DNA from: Verrucomicrobiota bacterium
Lineage (GTDB): Bacteria > Chlamydiota > Chlamydiia > Chlamydiales > Rhabdochlamydiaceae
Direction of reading: 5' to 3'
NCBI GenBank assembly: GCA_018239715.1
Contig: JAFEGW010000004.1
Span: forward strand, 124,001 to 188,000
Length of the DNA stretch: 64,000 nt
Shown here: piece after piece, positions 23,762-33,490 of the stretch
How the letters are laid out: every line of letters begins with the position of its first letter
Numbering within the stretch: the first letter of the stretch is position 1
The notes under the pieces: generated by a model
Database searches by the model: none
What the model saw: the letters and a program-made list of their open reading frames with translations, nothing else
Told to the model about the DNA's origin: nothing
Made by a program: the position numbers and the translations under genes

Positions 23762-24955
23762 ATGACTAGTTTAATTCAGAGATTTTCATCCCTTGTTGCA
23801 TCCACGGTTTACGCCTATACACCTTCATGGTCTACTGTGAAGAGCGTAGCTGCAAAAAGCTTAGAAGTCGCGCGGCAAATGCCCAGCGTGGCTGCTAAAG
23901 CTTTTGAAATTGCCATGCTGCCGACCGATTTTTGTGATCGCCTTCTTGCCGATTCTCTGAAATCATTCAGCTTAAAAAGAGCGATTGAAACTCCTCTTAC
24001 CCCCAGCACGATCAATGGGCTCGGTTATTACTTGGAACTCTTTTTTGAACAAGTAAAACTCCCCTTCGCTCAGAAAGTCACGTCTTTGATTAAAGAAGCC
24101 CTGCATCAACCTCTAAAACTGGATGAGGAGACCTACGATACTTTAGTGAATAAAGTCATCTCGCCTGCGCTGACAGAAGAAAATGGCAATAAAGCTACAG
24201 CCACACTCGTGCGAACACTCCGCGAGCTGATCCACGCTGTCGCAGAAACGGAGAAAAAGCCTTCCGCGAACAAAAAGCAAGAGCTTTTAAAACAGTGCGG
24301 GTTTGATTCCTTTGAAGATTTCAAAAGATCTTCCCAAATCCAGATCGAAGGAAACTTAGGCGTCCTTTTAAAAAATCTTGAGGAAATCCTCGGAGAAGGA
24401 AAACATCCAATTATCGTCGCCCTCATTAAAGTGGGCCTTGCATTGGTAGGCGATATCCTTTCCATTTTCTCTTCTCATCTGACAGAAAGCTTTTATAGGT
24501 TCATCCTGACACATTATTTAACTCTTGCAGCCAGCTCGAAAGGAGATCTTTCTTTCAACGCACTGGGATTAGAATTTAAAATCTCCAAAGAAGAAATTGC
24601 GCTCGTGCAGGGAAAAATGAATGACTATAAAGACATTCTGTTCTGGGCTTTTATGCAGAAATTAACGACGGGCCTTGCTCACATCAAAAATCAAAAACCG
24701 AATGTCGATGAAGAATGGACTAAGCTCCTGGATGAATTACAACCTATCCTGACAAAAACTATTTCTGTGACAGCAAGTCACGCTCAAACTAAATCTTGGA
24801 AAGATAGCCTTGTTCGATATGTTGGAGAAAAAGCCTTAACGGGTGTGGGAGTCCCTCTTGCTATCAGCCAGCTCTACCAAATTGAACCGTCTGTTTTGGT
24901 TAAAACAGCTGTCAAAGGCGTCCGTAACGGCTTCTTCAGCCACAGAGCTAGTTAA
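23762..24955 (+). CDS. unknown 397-residue, mostly helical protein
   Basis: No recognised family. The protein is predicted mainly alpha-helical. It has a Ser/Ala-rich start (LIQRFSSLVASTVYAY), a hydrophobic segment around residues 220-240 (IVALIKVGLALVGDILSIF) and a glycine-rich short hydrophobic stretch near the end (GEKALTGVGVPLAIS). There is no classical signal peptide. The very AT-rich upstream spacer and isolated position resemble lineage-specific or secreted chlamydial genes. It is convergent with the E1 fusion gene and overlaps its end by 4 bases. Confidence 0.65.
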   Translation: MTSLIQRFSSLVASTVYAYTPSWSTVKSVAAKSLEVARQMPSVAAKAFEIAMLPTDFCDRLLADSLKSFSLKRAIETPLTPSTINGLGYYLELFFEQVKLPFAQKVTSLIKEALHQPLKLDEETYDTLVNKVISPALTEENGNKATATLVRTLRELIHAVAETEKKPSANKKQELLKQCGFDSFEDFKRSSQIQIEGNLGVLLKNLEEILGEGKHPIIVALIKVGLALVGDILSIFSSHLTESFYRFILTHYLTLAASSKGDLSFNALGLEFKISKEEIALVQGKMNDYKDILFWAFMQKLTTGLAHIKNQKPNVDEEWTKLLDELQPILTKTISVTASHAQTKSWKDSLVRYVGEKALTGVGVPLAISQLYQIEPSVLVKTAVKGVRNGFFSHRAS

Positions 24956-26976
24956 TAAAGTGCGAGATTGCGAAGAGCTTTCTCGAGATCGTGCTTTTGC
25001 GGCAGTACTTCATCTTCCAGAGCTTTGCAATATGGAACAGCGCAATCTTTCCCCGCGACGCGGACGATAGGCGCATCCAGATATTGAAACGCATGCTCGG
25101 TCACACGGGCGGCGATTTCTGCCCCAAATCCGCTATTTTTAGCAGCTTCGTGAGCCACGACAAGCTTACCCGTTTTCTTCACCGAAGTTAAAACTGTCTC
25201 GATATCTAAGGGAGCGATCGTGCGAAGGTCGATGAGCTCGACGTGAATCCCTTCTTGAGAGAGCGTTTCAGCGACTTCAGAAGCCATGACCACCATCATG
25301 CCCCATCCTACAAATGTCACATCCGATCCTTCCCGGACGATTTTAGCTTTGCCCAAAGGAAGAAGTTCTTCTTCGGCAGGCTCAGGCCGTGCACAGAAAA
25401 CCCTTTGCCGGTAGAGCCCTTTATGTTCTAAAAAGACGACAGGATTAGGATCGCGGATGGCGGATTTCAGGAGCCTTTTCGCATCGGCGGTATTGCTCGG
25501 GATGACAATTTTAAGGCCGGGGCAGTGGGCTAAAAATGCCTCAATACTTTGTGAATGGTAAGGGCCTCCCTGGATATATCCACCATAAGGCATACGGATC
25601 ACCACAGGGCAGTTCATTTCGCCATTGGCTCGGTAATAGAAACTGGCGATTTCGTTGAAGAGTTGATTGATGCCAGGCCAAAGGTAATCGGCAAATTGGA
25701 TCTCAACGACGGGTTTAATGCCGTCAACGAGCGACATGCCTAAGGAAATCCCAATGATACTCGATTCGGCAAGCGGAGAATTAAAACATCTTTCGACGCC
25801 ATGCTTCGCTGTCAGACCTCGTGTTACTCCAAAAACACCGCCTTTGCCGTGAGCGACATCTTCGCCGAAAACGACAATTTTAGGGTCTTTTTTCATCTCC
25901 TCGTCTAGGGCGTGATTGAGGGCGTCGACCATGACGATCGATTCTCCTAGGGTCGCAAATCCCTCTTCTTTGAGTTCAATCTCGGGAGTAGGGGCAAACA
26001 CTTTATCAGCAGCAGTGGACTTCTCAGGGAAAGGAATTTGTTCGGCTTCTGTGGCGGCCATTTCAATCTGCGCAAATGCGATTTTCTTCATCTCTTCGAT
26101 TTCGCTCTGCGTTGCGAGTCCCATTTCCACGATCCACTTTTCGAGGCGCGGAATCGGATCTTTAGCTTTTTCAGCGGCGCTGCATTCAGGATCTTGGTAT
26201 TTCAGAGGGTCGTCGCTGTTGCTATGAGCCCCCATGCGCGGCACTTTGGCGACAATCAAGCTGGGTCCTTCTTTGCGGCGGGCTTTATCAACGGCAGCGC
26301 GAAGAGCTTGAGAAGTTTGTTCAAAATCACATCCGTCAATCTCAAAGACATCTAAACCTTCATAGCCGCGGGCCATTTTAGCAATGGTTCCTCCGGCGGT
26401 TTGGTCTTTGGAAGGCACCGAAATCGCCCATCCATTGTCTTGGATCACAAAAATGACGCCTAAACGGTGCAGGCAGGAGAAATTCAGAGCTTCGTGGAAA
26501 TCGCCTTGAGAGGTTGATCCATCCCCTCCAGAGACATAGACGACTTCATCCCTGTCATGGAATTGAACGCCCTTGGCGACTCCGACGGCTTGAAGAAATT
26601 GCGTGCCGACGCAGCTGGATTGGCAAGGGAGGCGGAGCTCTTGGTGGACAAAGTGCTCGGGCATCATCCGTCCGCCGGAATGATGCGGTACTTCACGAGC
26701 TAAAAAAGCTCCTAAAAGATCGGTCAAAGAAGAGCCGATCCCAATAGCAAAAGCACGGTCGCGGTAATAAGGGAGGCCCCAGTCTTTACCGGGAATTAAA
26801 TGGAGAGCAGAAAGGGTACCGATGAGCTCATGGCCGGCCACGGAAAGTTGAAAGGTTCCGCCTTTATTTTGGCGTGACAATTTGAAGCACTTGTCATCCA
26901 TAAAGCGCGTCAAATACATGGTCTCGAGAGTTTTCAGGGCCAGGGTTTTATCTGTATCGATCAATGTAGCTGTCAT
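24952..26976 (-). CDS. fused E1 alpha/beta subunit of 2-oxoacid dehydrogenase complex
   Basis: A 674-residue fusion of both E1 chains of a pyruvate or branched-chain 2-oxoacid dehydrogenase. Residues 1-320 are the alpha part, with the thiamine diphosphate motif GGDGSTSQGDFHEALN (about 145-170). Residues 340-674 are the beta part, beginning IVMVDALNHALDEEM with the conserved FGEDVAHGKGGVFG. It decarboxylates the 2-oxoacid and passes the acyl group to E2. The same fusion is known in Chlamydia (pdhA/B). Its ATG overlaps the stop of the upstream 369-residue gene (ATGA). The substrate cannot be settled by eye. Confidence 0.9.
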   Translation of the reverse strand: MTATLIDTDKTLALKTLETMYLTRFMDDKCFKLSRQNKGGTFQLSVAGHELIGTLSALHLIPGKDWGLPYYRDRAFAIGIGSSLTDLLGAFLAREVPHHSGGRMMPEHFVHQELRLPCQSSCVGTQFLQAVGVAKGVQFHDRDEVVYVSGGDGSTSQGDFHEALNFSCLHRLGVIFVIQDNGWAISVPSKDQTAGGTIAKMARGYEGLDVFEIDGCDFEQTSQALRAAVDKARRKEGPSLIVAKVPRMGAHSNSDDPLKYQDPECSAAEKAKDPIPRLEKWIVEMGLATQSEIEEMKKIAFAQIEMAATEAEQIPFPEKSTAADKVFAPTPEIELKEEGFATLGESIVMVDALNHALDEEMKKDPKIVVFGEDVAHGKGGVFGVTRGLTAKHGVERCFNSPLAESSIIGISLGMSLVDGIKPVVEIQFADYLWPGINQLFNEIASFYYRANGEMNCPVVIRMPYGGYIQGGPYHSQSIEAFLAHCPGLKIVIPSNTADAKRLLKSAIRDPNPVVFLEHKGLYRQRVFCARPEPAEEELLPLGKAKIVREGSDVTFVGWGMMVVMASEVAETLSQEGIHVELIDLRTIAPLDIETVLTSVKKTGKLVVAHEAAKNSGFGAEIAARVTEHAFQYLDAPIVRVAGKDCAVPYCKALEDEVLPQKHDLEKALRNLALY

Positions 26977-28082
26977 TTTTTCTTTTTCGATTGGATCGGG
27001 GTTACTTTTTTCGGTGCAGGAGCTGGAGGTGGTGTTTCTTCAGCCGCTTTTTTCTCTTTACGCCGCGGCAGGAAACCTTTCACCACATCGAGAATACCTC
27101 TCTTCTTGGGAGTTTCTTCTTCCTCGACCGGCGTAGGCTCTTGCTGAGCCACAGCTTTGAACATTTTTTGTTCCCTTTCGCCGACAATGTCCTCAATGCC
27201 CGCAAGCCTGCTGGAAAGTTGGCGGAGAGATTCCAAACGCTGCGACAGCGCTTCGAGCCTTGTGTCGACTTTAACACGTGTGGTACCCCGCAAGCTGGCC
27301 AGAAGCTCGGCTTCGGTGCCATAACGAGAAGAGAAGGTGACTGCTGATGCGCTCGTGATATCGGGCAGGTATAGGAACATTCTGCAGGCAGGCGGAACGG
27401 TTGTATAAATATCGCCTGTCAGCTGCGGCTCTACTTCCACTTTCACCTGTTGTTTAGGTGGACGACCCCGTTTAGGACGAGGATTGAGAGCTTCGTTGGA
27501 ATAATAAGTTTTGGCTTTCTGAGCCAGCGCTTCGCGCGCTTGGGCCACATCTTTTCCGACTTTGGCGTCAAACAGCTGCTGTTTGACTTTTTCCATGACC
27601 ATTTTAGGCAGATCGAGATCTTCTTCGAAAACAAAGACAAATTCCTGCAATCTGAGCCACTCGATAATCCGGATGCGCATCCGCTCGACATAGTATTGCT
27701 GCCATTTCTCAAGTTCGGTGAGGTGGTCATAGATGAACTCAAGAAAATTTTCCCGGGCCTCTTTCGATTGGATGACGTCTAAAAGCTTTTCTTTCGTGTC
27801 GATATCGTAAACTTTTTCGTTGACAAACCCTTCCATGAACTTCTTCGTCTCATAGAATGTCATCTTCGGAAGCTGAGCATATCGATCAGCATGCTGCTCG
27901 AGATCCTGGGTAAAATCATCGAGTTCTTTCTGCCCTTTATCGAGATCCATATAGAGGATAAATCCCTCTACACGGTCCAGATAAAAGTCCCTCTCATCGT
28001 CCGACTTGGCAAAAGCATCGATCAAACGGTGAAAACGGAGTAAAAGAGGATTTTGAGCTTTAGGGTACGAATGTGTCTTCAT
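26973..28082 (-). CDS. unknown 369-residue protein with an AT-hook-like motif
   Basis: No catalytic family recognised. The first 190 residues are charged and helical (for example DDERDFYLDRVEGF). Near residues 201-209 is RPKRGRPPK, which has the AT-hook core. A central region (about 215-290) mixes strands and helices. The last 70 residues are a low-complexity Pro/Lys/Glu tail ending KKKK. It is co-translated with the E1 fusion downstream. It may bind DNA or act as a scaffold; both are inference. Confidence 0.68.
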   Translation of the reverse strand: MKTHSYPKAQNPLLLRFHRLIDAFAKSDDERDFYLDRVEGFILYMDLDKGQKELDDFTQDLEQHADRYAQLPKMTFYETKKFMEGFVNEKVYDIDTKEKLLDVIQSKEARENFLEFIYDHLTELEKWQQYYVERMRIRIIEWLRLQEFVFVFEEDLDLPKMVMEKVKQQLFDAKVGKDVAQAREALAQKAKTYYSNEALNPRPKRGRPPKQQVKVEVEPQLTGDIYTTVPPACRMFLYLPDITSASAVTFSSRYGTEAELLASLRGTTRVKVDTRLEALSQRLESLRQLSSRLAGIEDIVGEREQKMFKAVAQQEPTPVEEEETPKKRGILDVVKGFLPRRKEKKAAEETPPPAPAPKKVTPIQSKKKK

Positions 28083-28270
28083 AAATAATTTTTTGTAATT
28101 TCTATAAGATTACCATAAAAAAGAGATCTTGGCAACGAAAGGCATATCTTAGCAAGAGATCTCCATGCAAACTAAATTTTAATAGATAAAATCTCTCTTC
28201 TATGTAAACTTTTAATTTGAAGAAGAGCTCTTGAGCTCCTGTAGTAAGCTTCACAACTACCCAAGTCTCG

Positions 28271-28299
28271 TTGACTTTAACAATATTTGCACCTAAGAT
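28271..28299 (+). promoter_or_regulatory. candidate promoter of serS
   Basis: TTGACT (28271-28276) and TAAGAT (28294-28299) are separated by 17 bases, 25 bases before the serS ATG. The rest of the 240-base divergent spacer (28083-28323) holds no gene; no T-box or other leader structure was seen. Confidence 0.5.
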
Positions 28300-28323
28300 G
28301 AATAGAATTTCATTGAGAAAATT

Positions 28324-29604
28324 ATGTTAGATATCAAACTGTTACGCAAAGATCCTAAGACCCTCGAAACTAAACTCAAGACAAAAGATCCCGATATTCA
28401 TGTAGAATCCCTGCTCGTCTTGGATGAGAAGATCCGGCAGGTGATTGGCGAGCTCGAACAGCTGCAAGCGAAACGCAATAGCCTCTCTAAAGAAATCGGT
28501 GAGAGGAAAAGACGCGGCGAAGATGTTGCCGGCGTCATGCAAGAAGTGACAGGACTGGGGGATAAAGTCGCCCAGCTAAATCACCTAAGAACAGAGCTCG
28601 AAAAAGAACTCACCCACAAGCTCGCTGCTCTGCCCAACATCCCCTGCGAGGAAGCCAAAGTCTCCTTAGATCCTAAAGAAAATGTCTGTATCAAAACTTG
28701 GGGTGAAAAAAGGGAATTCGACTTCCCCTTTAAGAATCACGTCGAGCTCAACGAAAAACTTAAACTCTTTGACTTTAAGCGCGCTGCTAAAACTTCCGGC
28801 AGCGGATGGCCCGCTTACTGCAATATGGGCGCCCGGCTCGAATGGGCGCTGATCAACTACATGCTCGACATCCATATTGAAAATGGTTTTGAAATGTGGA
28901 TGCCGCCGCATCTGATCCGCCCTGAAACCATGTATGCCTCCGGCCAGCTTCCCAAGTTTGAGCATCAGCTCTTCAAAATCAAAGACGATGACTATCATCT
29001 TTATCTCATTCCGACTTCCGAGACCGTGCTCAATGGCCTGCATATCGACGAGATCTTCTCTGCAGAAGAGCTTCCCAAACGGTATGCCGCCTATACCCCT
29101 TGCTTCCGCCGCGAAGCGGGTGCCGCCGGCAGCCAAGAGCGGGGCCTTATCCGGATGCACCAGTTCAACAAAGTCGAGATGTTTGCCTTCACAACGCCGG
29201 AGCAAAGTGAAACGATGTTCCAGCAAATGGTCCAGAGCGCTGAGACCATCTTGCAGGGGCTCAACATCCATTACCGCAACATGCTCCTCGTCACCGGAGA
29301 TATGTCATTTGCGGCCATGAAAACGATCGATGTCGAGGTCTGGCTCCCCGGCCAGAACCGGTATTACGAGGTGTCTTCCATCTCTAATTGCGGCGATTTT
29401 CAGTCCCGCCGCTCCATGACACGTTATAAGCATGGAGAAGGAAAACCCGAGTTCGTGTATACGTTGAATGGATCTGGACTCGCTACCTCCCGGCTGATGG
29501 TCGCGCTCCTGGAGAACAATCAACGGCCGGACGGTTCTGTCGAGCTTCCATTGGTTCTGCATAAATATCTCAATGGAGTCAAAGAATTATGTCCCCGCTT
29601 TTAG
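28324..29604 (+). CDS. serS: seryl-tRNA synthetase
   Basis: A 426-residue class II synthetase that charges tRNA-Ser. It has the N-terminal long antiparallel coiled-coil arm (about 28-105) that holds the tRNA variable arm. The class II core follows, with motif 2 PCFRREAGAAGSQERGLIR and motif 3 LNGSGLATSRLMVALLEN. Length is normal for the family. The 3' end overlaps the M18 aminopeptidase by 16 bases, and it leads a four-gene + strand run. Confidence 0.96.
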   Translation: MLDIKLLRKDPKTLETKLKTKDPDIHVESLLVLDEKIRQVIGELEQLQAKRNSLSKEIGERKRRGEDVAGVMQEVTGLGDKVAQLNHLRTELEKELTHKLAALPNIPCEEAKVSLDPKENVCIKTWGEKREFDFPFKNHVELNEKLKLFDFKRAAKTSGSGWPAYCNMGARLEWALINYMLDIHIENGFEMWMPPHLIRPETMYASGQLPKFEHQLFKIKDDDYHLYLIPTSETVLNGLHIDEIFSAEELPKRYAAYTPCFRREAGAAGSQERGLIRMHQFNKVEMFAFTTPEQSETMFQQMVQSAETILQGLNIHYRNMLLVTGDMSFAAMKTIDVEVWLPGQNRYYEVSSISNCGDFQSRRSMTRYKHGEGKPEFVYTLNGSGLATSRLMVALLENNQRPDGSVELPLVLHKYLNGVKELCPRF

Positions 29605-30854
29605 AAGATTTCTTTCAGTTTTTAGATCGATCACCGACAGCCTGGCATGCGGCGCAGCAGTCTGCAAAACGGCTATCTTCCTCCGGCGTCAAAGAGCTGG
29701 AAGAAGGACAAAAGTGGAAGCTGGAAAAAAATAAGCGGTACTACGTCCAGCGCGGCGGATCGATTTGCGCCTTCTCGCTTCCATCCAAGCCTCCTGAAAA
29801 AATGACGATCCTTGCTGCCCATACTGACAGCCCTGCCCTCAAACTCAAACCCAATCCCGAACTCGTTGTCGAGCCGATGCATCTTCTAGAAACCGAAATC
29901 TACGGTGGCCCTCTTCTGAGCTCTTGGTATAACCGGGATCTGGCGATTGCAGGCAGAATTGTTTTTGAAGACCGGCAAGGCAAAACCCATGAAAAACTGG
30001 TCTTCCTGGAAGAAGCGCCTCTTTTCATTCCGCAGCTCGCGATCCATCTCGACCGCGAAGTCAATGACAAAGGTCTGATGATCGACAAGCAAGACCATCT
30101 CCGTCCGATTTTCACACTGAATAAAGATAAAAAGAACCTCCTCGAGCCGCTGCTCAAGAAACATGTCCCCTTCCACGAGCTTCTTTCTTTCGATCTCTTC
30201 TTAGTCCCCCTTGAAAGAGCCCGCTTTTTAGGAACATCCCGTGAAATGCTTGCCTCCTATCGCCTGGACAACCTCTCTTCTTCTCATGCTTGTATCAGCG
30301 CATTTACAGAGGCTCCTAAAAGCGACGCGCTTCAAATCGCTATCCTGTGGGATGCCGAAGAAATCGGTTCCCGTACAGCCGACGGCGCAGCCTCGACTTT
30401 CATGGAAGATGTGCTGAAACGGATCCAAGCATTTTATAAACAATCGGAAGAAGACTTCATCTGCATGAAAACCCAGTCGCTATGCGTCTCTGTCGATGTG
30501 GCCCATGCCTATAATCCCAACCACTCAAAAAAATACGACCCGCAGCATCAGCTCCTTCCAGGGGGAGGGATTGCCGTGAAGTACAATGCCGATAAAAAAT
30601 ATGTGACCGATGCTAAAACAGCAGCACCTATAGTATCGGCCTGCCGTAAAGCCAAACTTTCTTACCAATCTTTCGCTTCGCATGCAAACTTCTCCGGCGG
30701 CAGCACGATCGGCCCCATCTTTGCTCATACGATGGGCATACCGACGGTCGATATCGGCTGCGCGATCTTCTCGATGCACTCGACCCGAGAAGTGATGGCC
30801 GTAAAAGACCACCTGGATATGTGCCGGCTTTTAACTGAACTCTTAAAAAAATGA
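29589..30854 (+). CDS. apeB: M18-family aminopeptidase
   Basis: A 421-residue dinuclear zinc peptidase of family M18 (aspartyl aminopeptidase type). The metal and catalytic motifs are visible: AAHTDSPAL, RLDNLSSSHA, DAEEIGSR, CVSVDVAHAYNPNH and the C-terminal SMHSTREV. It trims N-terminal, often acidic, residues from peptides in the cytoplasm. It overlaps serS by 16 bases and the next gene by 4 bases (ATGA). Confidence 0.92.
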   Translation: MSPLLEDFFQFLDRSPTAWHAAQQSAKRLSSSGVKELEEGQKWKLEKNKRYYVQRGGSICAFSLPSKPPEKMTILAAHTDSPALKLKPNPELVVEPMHLLETEIYGGPLLSSWYNRDLAIAGRIVFEDRQGKTHEKLVFLEEAPLFIPQLAIHLDREVNDKGLMIDKQDHLRPIFTLNKDKKNLLEPLLKKHVPFHELLSFDLFLVPLERARFLGTSREMLASYRLDNLSSSHACISAFTEAPKSDALQIAILWDAEEIGSRTADGAASTFMEDVLKRIQAFYKQSEEDFICMKTQSLCVSVDVAHAYNPNHSKKYDPQHQLLPGGGIAVKYNADKKYVTDAKTAAPIVSACRKAKLSYQSFASHANFSGGSTIGPIFAHTMGIPTVDIGCAIFSMHSTREVMAVKDHLDMCRLLTELLKK

Positions 30855-31567
30855 AAACCGATCATTTTGAAGGCAAGTCTGTCCTTGAGCATCTCAAAGC
30901 CGCCCGCGCCAAGGGAGCGCTGGCTTCTGCAGAAATCCATGGGACAGAAATTTCAGGCCATCAAGCAGCTGCAGCCGACGCCGCCCGCGATACGGCTGTC
31001 TGTCTGATTGTCCTCTGGATTTTGTTCCCGGCTCAGCCTAAGCTTTACTTTCTTTTTGCCGCAGGACTTTTGATATGGAAGATGGGGCGGAGCGCTCTTT
31101 TAGGTTGGGCGCGCCTCGAGCGGCTCCATCGCCTCATCGAAGAAGAAAGATGGGAAATCGAACATGAGCGCGAGCAAGAAAAAGAAGAGCTCGCCGCCCT
31201 CTATCAAGCCAAAGGGCTGACCGGTAAACTTCTGGATGAAGTCGTCACTGTGCTGATGGCCGATGATAATCGGCTGCTCCATATCATGCTGGAAGAGGAA
31301 ATGGGGCTTGCCCTTGAAGTCTACGAACATCCCCTCAAACAAAGCGTCGGCGCAGGCCTGGGCGTCGCCTTTGCGACAGTCCTTTTCGCGGGAGGATATT
31401 TTCTTTTTTCTCCCCTTGTTGCCACTGTCCTGACAGTAGCAACCGCTGCCTTCATCGTGGCGAAACTTGAAAAAAACCGCTGCCTCGAAGCTGTCATTTG
31501 GAACCTCGCGGTCGTGGCTTTTACTGCTGGCGCAGTTTACTTCCTTAAATCTATAATATTCTCATGA
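30851..31567 (+). CDS. VIT1/CCC1-like membrane protein (putative Fe/Mn transporter)
   Basis: A 238-residue protein whose middle part matches the cytoplasmic metal-binding domain of the VIT1 family, with Glu-rich helices (EREQEKEELAALYQAKGLT and MLEEEMGL). It has membrane helices on both sides (about 50-85 and 165-235). VIT1/CCC1 proteins move iron or manganese. The number of helices here seems low for a complete transporter, so function is a family-based inference. It is coupled by 4-base overlaps to apeB upstream and the metal ATPase downstream, which fits a metal-handling unit. Confidence 0.72.
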   Translation: MKTDHFEGKSVLEHLKAARAKGALASAEIHGTEISGHQAAAADAARDTAVCLIVLWILFPAQPKLYFLFAAGLLIWKMGRSALLGWARLERLHRLIEEERWEIEHEREQEKEELAALYQAKGLTGKLLDEVVTVLMADDNRLLHIMLEEEMGLALEVYEHPLKQSVGAGLGVAFATVLFAGGYFLFSPLVATVLTVATAAFIVAKLEKNRCLEAVIWNLAVVAFTAGAVYFLKSIIFS

Positions 31568-33489
31568 GCGCTCCTTATTCGTTTGATGAGTTCTTTGCTT
31601 CCAATCGAGAAGAGACGGTCTCTCCTTTTCTTACCCCTCGCTCGCGCAAATGGGGTAAAAACCTCCCTTTCCGCACCGCTCTTTTTGCAGGGCTTCTGCT
31701 GGCTTGCTCCTTTGTGTTTTCCTTCTATTCCTCTCCTACTTCTCTTTTTTTGCTGACCGCCGTTTATTTCTTGGTAGGAACTCCTGCCCTCATTAATGCG
31801 CTGAAGGACCTTTCCAACTTTGAGATCAATATCGATGTTCTCATGACACTGGCCGCTTTTCTCTCGGTGATCATCGGAAGCGAGCTCGAAGGCGCCCTTC
31901 TTCTGGTGTTGTTCGAGCTTTCGGCTTCCATGGAAAATATGGTCACTCAAAAAACCCGCAGCAGTGTTTTAAGCCTGCATAAACTCTCTCCCCGCGTCGC
32001 GTGGATTATCGGCGAGGATGGAGTGATCTACCAAAAAGCTTTAGGAGAAATCACCACAGGAGCCTGCATCCTTGTGAAGGCCGGAGAAATTATTCCTCTC
32101 GATGGTCAAGTCATCGAAGGCAGGTCTTATGTGAACCTCGTCCACCTCACCGGAGAAAGCCAGCCGATCGCCAAAGCCATCGGCGATGAGGTCCCTGCTG
32201 GAGCCGGCAACCTCGATGGAACATTAACGATCCGCGTCACCCGTACTAGCGGAGATTCCACCGTCAGCCGCATCATCAAGCTCATCACACAAGCTCAAGA
32301 TTCAAAGCCTAAAGTCGAGCAATTTCTCGACCGTTTTGGCAAATATTACGCCACGACTATCATCCTTCTATCCCTCTGTTTCGCGATCGCCCTTCCGCTC
32401 TTCTGGGGCCTTCCCTATTTAGGTCCGGAAGGAGGAATCTACCGCGCCCTTGCCTTTCTCATAGCCGCCTCTCCTTGCGCATTGATTTTGGCGACTCCGA
32501 CCGCCTATCTCAGTGCGATTAGCAGCTGCGCACGCCGGGGCATTTTGCCTAAGGGCGGCATTACCTTGGATGCCGTCGCTAACTGCACCACCATTGCCCT
32601 CGATAAAACCGGCACCCTCACCACAGGGAAACTCACTTGCACCGGCATCCAGCAAATCGCCGGCTCCCCCCTGGATAGCAGCCTTGCGATAGCCATTGCA
32701 GCTTCCTTGGAGCGGCATGCAGTGCATCCCATTGCAGAAGCTCTCACCGACTACGCCAAATCGAAAAACATTCAAACGCTCCCCGTCGAAAATTTCCGCT
32801 CCATCGCAGGCTATGGCCTGGAAGGCACTATCGGTTCCCATCCTGCGGTCATTGGTCAAAAAGAATTCATCCAAGAAAAGTCTCAAGAAAAAATCCCTCT
32901 CACTGAAACCATCGCCACCTATCTGTGGGTCCAAGGCTCGCTCTTTGCCTTCTATTTCACCGATACTTTAAGAAACGAAGCCCCCAAGGTCATCTCAGAG
33001 CTCAAAAAGCAAAATTTACGGGTGATCATGCTGACGGGAGATCATCAAGCCAGCGCCCACACCGTCGCAAGCCAGCTCGGGATCACAGAAGTCTCTGCAG
33101 ATCTGCGCCCTGAAGATAAACTGAAAAAAGTGACAGAGCTTGTTGAAGAGGCTCCTCTCATGATGGTTGGCGACGGCATCAACGACGCTCCTGCTCTTGC
33201 CCGTGCTACTGTAGGAATTTCGATGGGAAAAATTGGCAGCGCGACAGCCGTCGACGCTTCCGATATTATCTTCATCAACGACGACATCTCACTCCTCAGC
33301 TGGCTCTATAAAAAAGCTCAGCAGACCCAGCGCATTCTCCGCGAGAATATCACGCTGGCCCTCAGCGTTATCCTCTTTGCCACGACTCCGGCCCTCCTAG
33401 GCTGGGTTCCCCTTTGGATTGCCGTAATCCTCCACGAAGGCGGCACCGTCCTCGTCGGCCTCAATAGCTTGCGTCTATTAAAGAAATAA
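31564..33489 (+). CDS. P1B-type heavy-metal ATPase (ZntA/CadA-like)
   Basis: A 641-residue P-type ATPase with all core motifs: LTGES in the actuator domain, the membrane SPCAL of Zn/Cd/Pb/Co pumps (near residue 302), DKTGTLT with the phosphorylated Asp near 345, the P1B marker HPIAEAL, and GDGINDAPAL. About six to eight helices are present. An N-terminal HMA metal-binding domain is missing; the protein starts with a short soluble stretch and goes straight to the first helices. It exports or traffics divalent metal. It is coupled to the VIT1-like gene. Confidence 0.92.
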   Translation: MSAPYSFDEFFASNREETVSPFLTPRSRKWGKNLPFRTALFAGLLLACSFVFSFYSSPTSLFLLTAVYFLVGTPALINALKDLSNFEINIDVLMTLAAFLSVIIGSELEGALLLVLFELSASMENMVTQKTRSSVLSLHKLSPRVAWIIGEDGVIYQKALGEITTGACILVKAGEIIPLDGQVIEGRSYVNLVHLTGESQPIAKAIGDEVPAGAGNLDGTLTIRVTRTSGDSTVSRIIKLITQAQDSKPKVEQFLDRFGKYYATTIILLSLCFAIALPLFWGLPYLGPEGGIYRALAFLIAASPCALILATPTAYLSAISSCARRGILPKGGITLDAVANCTTIALDKTGTLTTGKLTCTGIQQIAGSPLDSSLAIAIAASLERHAVHPIAEALTDYAKSKNIQTLPVENFRSIAGYGLEGTIGSHPAVIGQKEFIQEKSQEKIPLTETIATYLWVQGSLFAFYFTDTLRNEAPKVISELKKQNLRVIMLTGDHQASAHTVASQLGITEVSADLRPEDKLKKVTELVEEAPLMMVGDGINDAPALARATVGISMGKIGSATAVDASDIIFINDDISLLSWLYKKAQQTQRILRENITLALSVILFATTPALLGWVPLWIAVILHEGGTVLVGLNSLRLLKK

Positions 33490-33490
33490 C

